Under the pieces are notes generated by a model, which was not told where the DNA came from, did not search any database, and saw nothing but the letters and a program-made list of their open reading frames with translations. Below, piece after piece: positions 10,994-15,701 of a stretch of 15,701 nt of DNA. The position numbers and the translations under genes were made by a program. How positions within the stretch are numbered: position 1 is the stretch's first letter; the number at the start of each line of letters is the position of its first letter. This stretch comes from Coprinopsis marcescibilis. Lineage: Eukaryota > Basidiomycota > Agaricomycetes > Agaricales > Psathyrellaceae. The stretch spans positions 4,482 through 20,182 of the forward strand of contig ML210501.1 in the NCBI GenBank assembly GCA_004369085.1, written 5' to 3'.

Positions 10994-11671
10994 TTCCAGT
11001 TCACTACTTACGAGACGGGCATCCTCACATCAAGCAGCTGGCTCAACAATGAATGTGTCAATGGGATTGCAGCTTCACTGCTCGAATCTTCCCCATATGC
11101 AGATTCATTTGGACTGTTCTCGACGCACCATGTCCCGATGGTGCATTACGATGCCTCGGATGCAGAGATATGGCGGCAAACCAAAACCACCAATTACTGG
11201 AAGAAATCAACTTGGATTTTCCCCCTTCACCTCCCAATTCGCCGTCACTGGGTTGTTGCCATTGTTTATCCAAACGATCAGCAGATACTTGTGTTTGAAA
11301 ACCTTGGTGCTGTCAGCTCTTTGGAGCAGGAAATTCAGGTATGGGTCCTGGTTGGTAAGGGTTGACGTTCCCATGCTGACTATATGCCCCAGCCGGTCAT
11401 GGACCTTGTGCACAGGCTGATCCGATGTGCCAGCAGCTGGGGCTTGTTAGCTGCAGGTTTTGCAGCACGCAAGGCATCATGGGTTGCAAGCCCTCTTGTG
11501 AGGAAAGCCGTGCAGACGAATGGGTATGACTGCGGTGTTTGGGTCCTCATGGTAATCTCTGCAATCCTCCGCGGGTTTCACTTACCGTCTCTAGATGAAC
11601 ACAATCTGCCCTACTTCCGACACCTCCTTTATCAATATGTATTACGGCTGCCGGTCCTTCAGACCATCTGA
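10994..11671 (+). pseudogene. Ulp1-like (C48) cysteine peptidase domain of the KDZ element
   Basis: The frame of the KDZ exon continues unchanged after the TGA at 10991-10993. It reads 'FTTYETGILTSSSWLNNECV' (the Ulp1 'WLND' substrate-channel motif), 'RRHWVVAIVYPNDQQILVFE' (catalytic His codon 11246-11248), a 54-nt intron (11339-11392), then 'VQTNGYDCGVWVLMVISAI' with the oxyanion Gln (11513-11515) and nucleophile Cys (11531-11533), stop 11669-11671. Ulp1-type domains process SUMO-like modifiers, and KDZ transposons are known to carry them. The usual triad Asp ('DSL/DSF' motif) aligns with Glu in 'FENLG' (11297-11299), so activity is doubtful. It was probably one polypeptide with the transposase; it has no obvious start codon of its own. 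Confidence 0.83.
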
Positions 11672-11766
11672 CACACAGTTCGCATGAAATTCAATTGGTG
11701 TGGTTTCGATTTGTTATTGTGTGTGAATTTGAGAGATACAGAGTCACTGAACATAGGGAAGTATAT

Positions 11767-12557
11767 TTACGGTTCCTCTTGGAACATCATTCTATTCTCT
11801 CGCACCATTTTCACAAGGACCGCTCCCCCTTTGGCAGCATACTCTTCGACCTCATCAACCCAAAGCAATACCTCACGAATCTCCACCAGCATTTGTTCGA
11901 TCTTCTGCGCTGCTGTGTCTCCACCTGACGTGCTGAGAACAACAGACTGCTGCTCCTTGAGGGACTCGTTGATCTTCTCGAGGCGATCCAGGTGATATCT
12001 AATGACTCATTGTGCCTCTGTCTGCTGTCCCCCACCCAACAGATCCTCACAAACATGCCTGCATATAGTCTTGACATACAAAGGTCCAAGTCCATCAGTC
12101 ATGAGCTTCAAATGACGAAAGTCATTATTCGCTCACTGAATGGCGCGCTGCATGAGTTCATGCTCTACATTCCTGTCGTATCAAACTGTCAGGGAAGTCT
12201 ACAGTGGTAGATGAGCATAACGTCCTTACGTTGCGTTCTTGGGAATGGGCTGGGCCTCCCTCACGGTCATTCCCCATTGTTTTCGCTCATTGCGAGCAAG
12301 GCTACCACTGGTCATTAATGTAGGCCGTTCAAATAGTAAGCAGTAGCAGGTACTAACTACTCCAGTACCTTAGCCCGCTTCTGTGCATGGGTCTCCTGTC
12401 GTTTGGCATTTATACATGCTTTGTTCCTGGAGAAAAACATGTCAAGAATAACATATGCATAAGGTATACTGCCGTACCGTTCATGGTAGGCCTTGGCGCT
12501 AATACGATTTGCCTCACGTTTCTCCTGTTCAGAGTGGTATTTCTTAGCTCGGGGCAT
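11767..12557 (-). pseudogene. Small basic, coiled-coil hypothetical gene (187 codons) tail-to-tail with KDZ
   Basis: Five exons on the minus strand: 12557-12478, 12426-12361, 12301-12230, 12172-12059 and 11998-11767. They sum to 564 nt, a multiple of three. The N-terminus 'MPRAKKYHSEQEKREANR' followed by 'ERNKACINAKRQETHAQK' matches a short basic pattern I recognise from many uncharacterised agaricomycete proteins. The middle reads 'LARNERKQWGMTVREAQP', and the last exon 'YHLDRLEKINESLKEQQS', 'AQKIEQMLVEIREVLLWVDE' is heptad-like and ends at TAA 11767-11769. One TGA (12133-12135) interrupts exon 4 between 'ELMQRAIQ' and 'ANNDFRHLKLM'. Intron 4 requires a GC donor (GCATGT, 12058) to keep the frame. 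An in-frame ATG also exists at 12638; I prefer 12557 because the family-like sequence begins there. Its stop is 95 bp from the KDZ-Ulp1 stop. The function is unknown. Confidence 0.6.
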
Positions 12558-12938
12558 GCTATATGGAAAGAGATGGAGCTTGGGGCTCTCAGTGAGTGAA
12601 GGATGCAGTGGAACCTTGTTCACCTTGTGCGCCATCATCTCATTTTTTCAAATATTTCTTTTATATGCCTGATGGCTTGCTGATGGCCTGGAAGTGGCCC
12701 ATTCAAGGGGGTTTCAGATTGAGAGAAAGGAGTATCGGCATGAGAGCTTGGACGATACATAGTGAATGGTACAAGGAAGAAAAAAGCAACTTCCAACGAG
12801 TCCCAATGCTTCGATACTTCGACAGCTGGAACGTGACCTAGTACCTATAATTAGCACAGTTTCTATGAAGCTGCGATACAGAGCAAATTTAGTATTATGG
12901 TAGGTGGTTAAAAGGCTGGTTATGAGTATACTAAGTTA
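12558..12938. other. Intergenic region, no supported gene
   Basis: About 380 bp lie between the coiled-coil gene's start and the stop of the next minus-strand gene. Apart from the TATA candidate I see no gene, repeat or RNA. A boundary of the KDZ element could lie here, but no terminal repeat was found. Confidence 0.45.
12658..12665 (-). promoter_or_regulatory. TATA box candidate (TATAAAAG) for the small coiled-coil gene
   Basis: The minus strand reads TATAAAAG at 12665-12658, about 100 bp upstream of the preferred ATG at 12557 and about 20 bp upstream of the alternative ATG at 12638. That spacing favours 12557 as the start codon, since 12638 would leave almost no leader. Confidence 0.35.
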
Positions 12939-13883
12939 CTAAACAGTATCAGATGTGTAGTATGATGTGAGCGCATCCTGGAGTGCCTTTCTTCCAACTT
13001 CCAGAGCACGACAACACTTGTAGAGTGACCGTAGCTCATTTTCCGTTTCATCCCAGCTTTTCTCAAGTGCCTTGAGTGAGTGTTCCAGAGCCATATAGCC
13101 TGTTGTAGGCATTCACTTGCGGTTCTGGCTCTCTAGGCTTGTTTTGCTCTTCCGTTTTGAGGTTGGCAATGGCATGACATTAGGAGCCGCAGCGTGGGCA
13201 CCTATATTCATTTTGAAGCCATACAGTGTATCTCTGGACTGTTGCATTGTCGTTGTACTAGAAAAGCTTTGGAATGGGTCTGGTTGAGTGCTACACTCGG
13301 CTGCCTGTGTTTCGGGGACAAGGAGATCGCTGTCAGGGTCCTGGTAGTAACATTAACATTACAATGTTAGTACACTCATGATTTCAAGCAAACGGATACA
13401 CACATACCTGAGAGTCTTCAATATAGCTTAAGGCCACTGAGGCGTCTCCATCAGACCTGTTAGCACTATCAGTATGAACAGTGCTCGCTAAATCCACCAT
13501 GTTAGAAACCATATCTAACTTGGGATGTCACAGTACGATTTTAGACTTACCAATTCCATCAGTTTTACATTGTGCCCTCCAGTTCTCAACATTGCTTTTA
13601 ACTGAGAGTGTACTCTAGGAACCCTATGAGCCTGATACATTGGTAAAATATATTCAATAGAACCCACTTTATCAACACAAGCTTTCTTTTCTGGGGTCAT
13701 AGTGGCGGATGCAGCAGAAAGCGCGGAAGGTTCGGTTGGGCTGTCTATATGATAGACGCCTTCACTGTAGTTAAGAAGTGGTTGAGACAACCCAGCATCA
13801 GTAGCAGTAGGCCTTTGCAGCATAAGAGAAAAAGGTATGGTGAGATGGCCAATGTTGACAAGGTGTGCATTCAAGAAGTGCAC
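12939..13883 (-). pseudogene. Hypothetical multi-exon minus-strand gene with an in-frame TGA
   Basis: The first exon ends at a good donor (GTAAGT, 13550) and reads 'GVYHIDSPTEPSALSAASAT', 'KKACVDKVGSIEYILPMYQA', 'VHSQLKAMLRTGGHNVKLME'. A second block (about 13487-13408) reads 'STVHTDSANRSDGDASVALS' and ends at donor GTATGT. After a 67-nt intron (13407-13341) a third block reads 'DPDSDLLVPETQAAECS', then TGA at 13113-13115, then a helical tail 'HSLKALEKSWDETENELRSL' and 'ALEVGRKALQDALTSYY' to the TAG at 12939-12941. The join between blocks 1 and 2 is out of phase with the splice sites I can see, suggesting a further small indel. The start could be the ATG at 13883 or the one at 13823. I do not recognise the family. 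It shares orientation with the adjacent Tnp2-like gene and may be that element's passenger gene. Confidence 0.45.
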
Positions 13884-13948
13884 TGTGCAGCATGTACTAA
13901 ATAGAAACTTTGAATTGATGGTAAAATTAAATATTCTATGCCCATTAA

Positions 13949-15243
13949 TTACGGCTCTAATACACTCATTTCTTTGCCAGGTGCTACTACCACAGTATCA
14001 GCAGGATTCAGAGGTCTCATATCATCCAGGCCTGATTTTTCAACAGGATACCAGAATGTACCTGCTTTGAGTACCAGCTTCTGAAATGATACAAGTGAGA
14101 TAATACCGCCAACTGGTATGATCACAAGCCTATTGTCACCACAGTATTGCATTGCAAGAACCATACCCAGTGACTGATGCTCAATTTCTGCATCAGGTTC
14201 TCCAAACTCTGAGACAAGTGCATACGGAGTGTTTAGGTGGTTGAAGTAGAATTGAACTTCTCTGTATGTAACCGTATTGTTGTGTTGGAACTTTTTGAAA
14301 GCGTGTAAGCATACCAATGAATATAGATTTAAAAGGAAATACATACCTTGATCATGCGAGAAACTCGGTGGTTCAGAGTAGTAACTCTGTCTTCTGCATA
14401 ACGGCTTTGAACAACTTGCTCGTTTGGCAGTTTAAGGTGACCCTATTTCCTAACCTGCAACAGACTAAACTGTGTCTGGAGAAGTGTCGTCTGTTGAACA
14501 GACCCAACCAGCTCCAGACGGTCACTACAAGGTGTCATGAATACATGATTCCCACCAGTATTGAGCCCATATTTCGATGTTGTGGAGCATTGCCTTGAAT
14601 AAACTGCGGATACATTGCTTGTATGGCATTCATCTGAGAGAGGTGCACTGTGATCTGACTGACATTCGCAAAAGGTGATGAGTGTTGCCGAATTTCACCA
14701 GTTACAAGCCTGATTGTTCCTTCGAGCGTAAATTGAGTTGAATAAGCACCAGGGCCAGCTCGGTAAATCTCCTGGGCTGTATGAAGAAGCGTGTGAAGGC
14801 ATGGACGACCAAAATGCATTCGGTTGACCTTCCGTTGGTAGTAGAGGTTCTCATAGTCCTCAACGAATTGAACAAGAAGTGAAAAGGCCTCCACCATCTG
14901 CTCCTTGTTAATTCTGCGCTGTACTAGGATCCGTGCGGCCCGGGCCAGCTTGCAGTAGTGTAGCCAATATTTCGCAGGTAAGAGACTCTTGAAGAGTGCA
15001 GGTCCAAGGCCATAGAAGTAGAGACAGTATTCAGTGGCCTTGTAACCACTATTGAGCTTAGTAGCAGGGTTCCGAGGGGGGCGGTGATACATTGATGGAA
15101 AGTATTGCTTTGCTTCCTCAACAAGTTCGCCATGCTTGGTCCATTCAGCTCCTTTAAAAGTTGCCCAGTCCCAAGTAGTTTTATTATCAGTCGGGTCACA
15201 TTTGATGGTTCCTTGCCACAGTGTCGCAAATTTCCTAAGTGCC
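13949..15243 (-). pseudogene. C-terminal part of a second Tnp2-like transposase, truncated and damaged
   Basis: Reading leftward from about 15240, the frame gives 'LRKFATLWQGTIKCDPTDNK', 'TTWDWATFKGAEWTKHGEL', 'RPPRNPATKLNSGYKATEY', 'FYGLGPALFKSLLPAKYWLH', 'LLVQFVEDYENLYYQRKVNR' and 'PFANVSQITVHLSQMNAIQA'. These match the downstream half of a common agaricomycete Tnp2-type transposase ('LWRGTLDCD', 'RPPRNPAEKINSGYKAWE'). A one-base loss near 14557-14565 shifts frame; the next frame has a TAG (14443-14445) in 'VRK*GHLKLPNEQVVQSRY', where relatives have Trp. A 56-nt intron (14346-14291) leads to the last exon 'VTYREVQFYFNHLNTPYALV', 'WYPVEKSGLDDM', stop at 13949. The catalytic half is missing, apparently cut off by the sequence starting at 15244. 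It is a different subfamily from the left Tnp2 copy. Confidence 0.78.
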
Positions 15244-15701
15244 TGATCTAGGGCATGGGTAGATCAAGCTGCAGATTTGCTAAATCGAGCACTGTTCGGC
15301 TTGATTCACTAGTTGATCTAGCGCCGTGGTGCTTGATCAAGTATCCTGATTAGACCTTGTATTTCCCACCTAGATTACGATAATCAGACATTAGTTAAGA
15401 TAATCTGCCCACAATCTATCATTGATCTATCACCTAACCAGAGTTCGAAATGCCCTACTATATATACCCTGTAATGGAGTTCTATGTTGTTCCCCTGGGC
15501 ACCAATGCCATGTGTTACAATGCAAGGCGAATAGTACACCTTAGTTGCTGAATGATAGTTAACGATTAAATCTAGATGAGAGATCGTCAAGATGAACGAG
15601 TAGGTCGAGAGAGTCAAGACGAGCTAACGTCAAGAGGATTGAGTTTCAAGAAGATTCGAGTGAGACGATCTGTCGATGAGAAGACTAATGAAAGTCTTAT
15701 T
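15244..15701. mobile_element. LTR-like sequence interrupting the second Tnp2-like gene (runs off window)
   Basis: Transposase coding stops abruptly at about 15243, and the following sequence begins TG, as LTRs do. It is rich in GATC-containing palindromes (TGATCTA/TAGATCA at 15244-15266, TTGATC and GATCAAG near 15313-15341), has a TATATATA box at 15459-15466, and further on carries recurring GTCAAGA units (15586, 15613, 15629, with a TTCAAGA variant at 15645). This fits the U3/R region of a retrotransposon LTR inserted in the gene, with GTGCC (15239-15243) as the possible target-site copy. The far end is outside the window, so neither TSD nor the other terminus can be verified. Orientation is inferred as plus from the TATA box. 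Confidence 0.42.

Noticed and set aside
11811..12095. Arg/Ser-rich open frame on the minus strand
   Set aside because: It is the wrong frame of the last coiled-coil exon; the neighbouring frame has heptad-like, protein-like sequence to a stop at 11767.
12596..12841. Short plus-strand frame in the spacer right of the coiled-coil gene
   Set aside because: It has no recognisable composition or splice context and overlaps the promoter region of the minus-strand gene.
1..15701. tRNA, rRNA or CRISPR-type arrays
   Set aside because: I saw no cloverleaf-like element, rRNA-like stretch or regularly spaced repeat array; the GTCAAGA units near 15586-15651 are too short and irregular.

Overview
This window looks like repeat-rich, transposon-dominated nuclear DNA of a filamentous basidiomycete, most likely a mushroom-forming Agaricomycete. 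The reasons are the introns of about 46-67 nt inferred throughout, a KDZ (Kyakuja-Dileera-Zisupton) transposase with its CxC1 cysteine cluster and a Ulp1-like protease domain, two different Tnp2-type (CACTA/EnSpm-related) transposases, and two hypothetical genes resembling multicopy families I associate with agaricomycete genomes. All family calls come from reading the sequence; no database search was run.

Layout from left to right. 1-591: non-coding, with a 231-bp MITE-like element (TIRs of 27 bp, TA flanks). 592-3713, minus strand: a decayed Tnp2-like transposase with five in-frame stops and at least one frameshift. 4025-6437, plus strand: a 663-codon hypothetical gene of eight exons, the only gene here that reads through without damage; it includes a 15-nt microexon and a GC-AG intron and lies head-to-head with the Tnp2 pseudogene. 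6438-7106: a spacer with a strong hairpin. 7107-11671, plus strand: a nine-exon KDZ transposase with a C-terminal Ulp1-like peptidase, broken by two homopolymer frameshifts and one in-frame TGA. 11767-12557, minus strand: a small basic/coiled-coil gene tail-to-tail with KDZ, with one in-frame TGA. 12939-13883, minus strand: a hypothetical gene, also with an in-frame TGA. 13949-15243, minus strand: the C-terminal part of a second, distinct Tnp2-like transposase. 15244-15701: an LTR-like sequence that appears to cut into that transposase and runs off the window.

The window is therefore a graveyard of nested or adjacent DNA transposons with possible passenger genes. Six of the nine in-frame stops are TGA, as expected from CGA to TGA decay at methylated CpG sites. 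The features most worth following are the intact 663-residue gene next to a dead transposase, and the KDZ-Ulp1 gene with its tail-to-tail coiled-coil partner.
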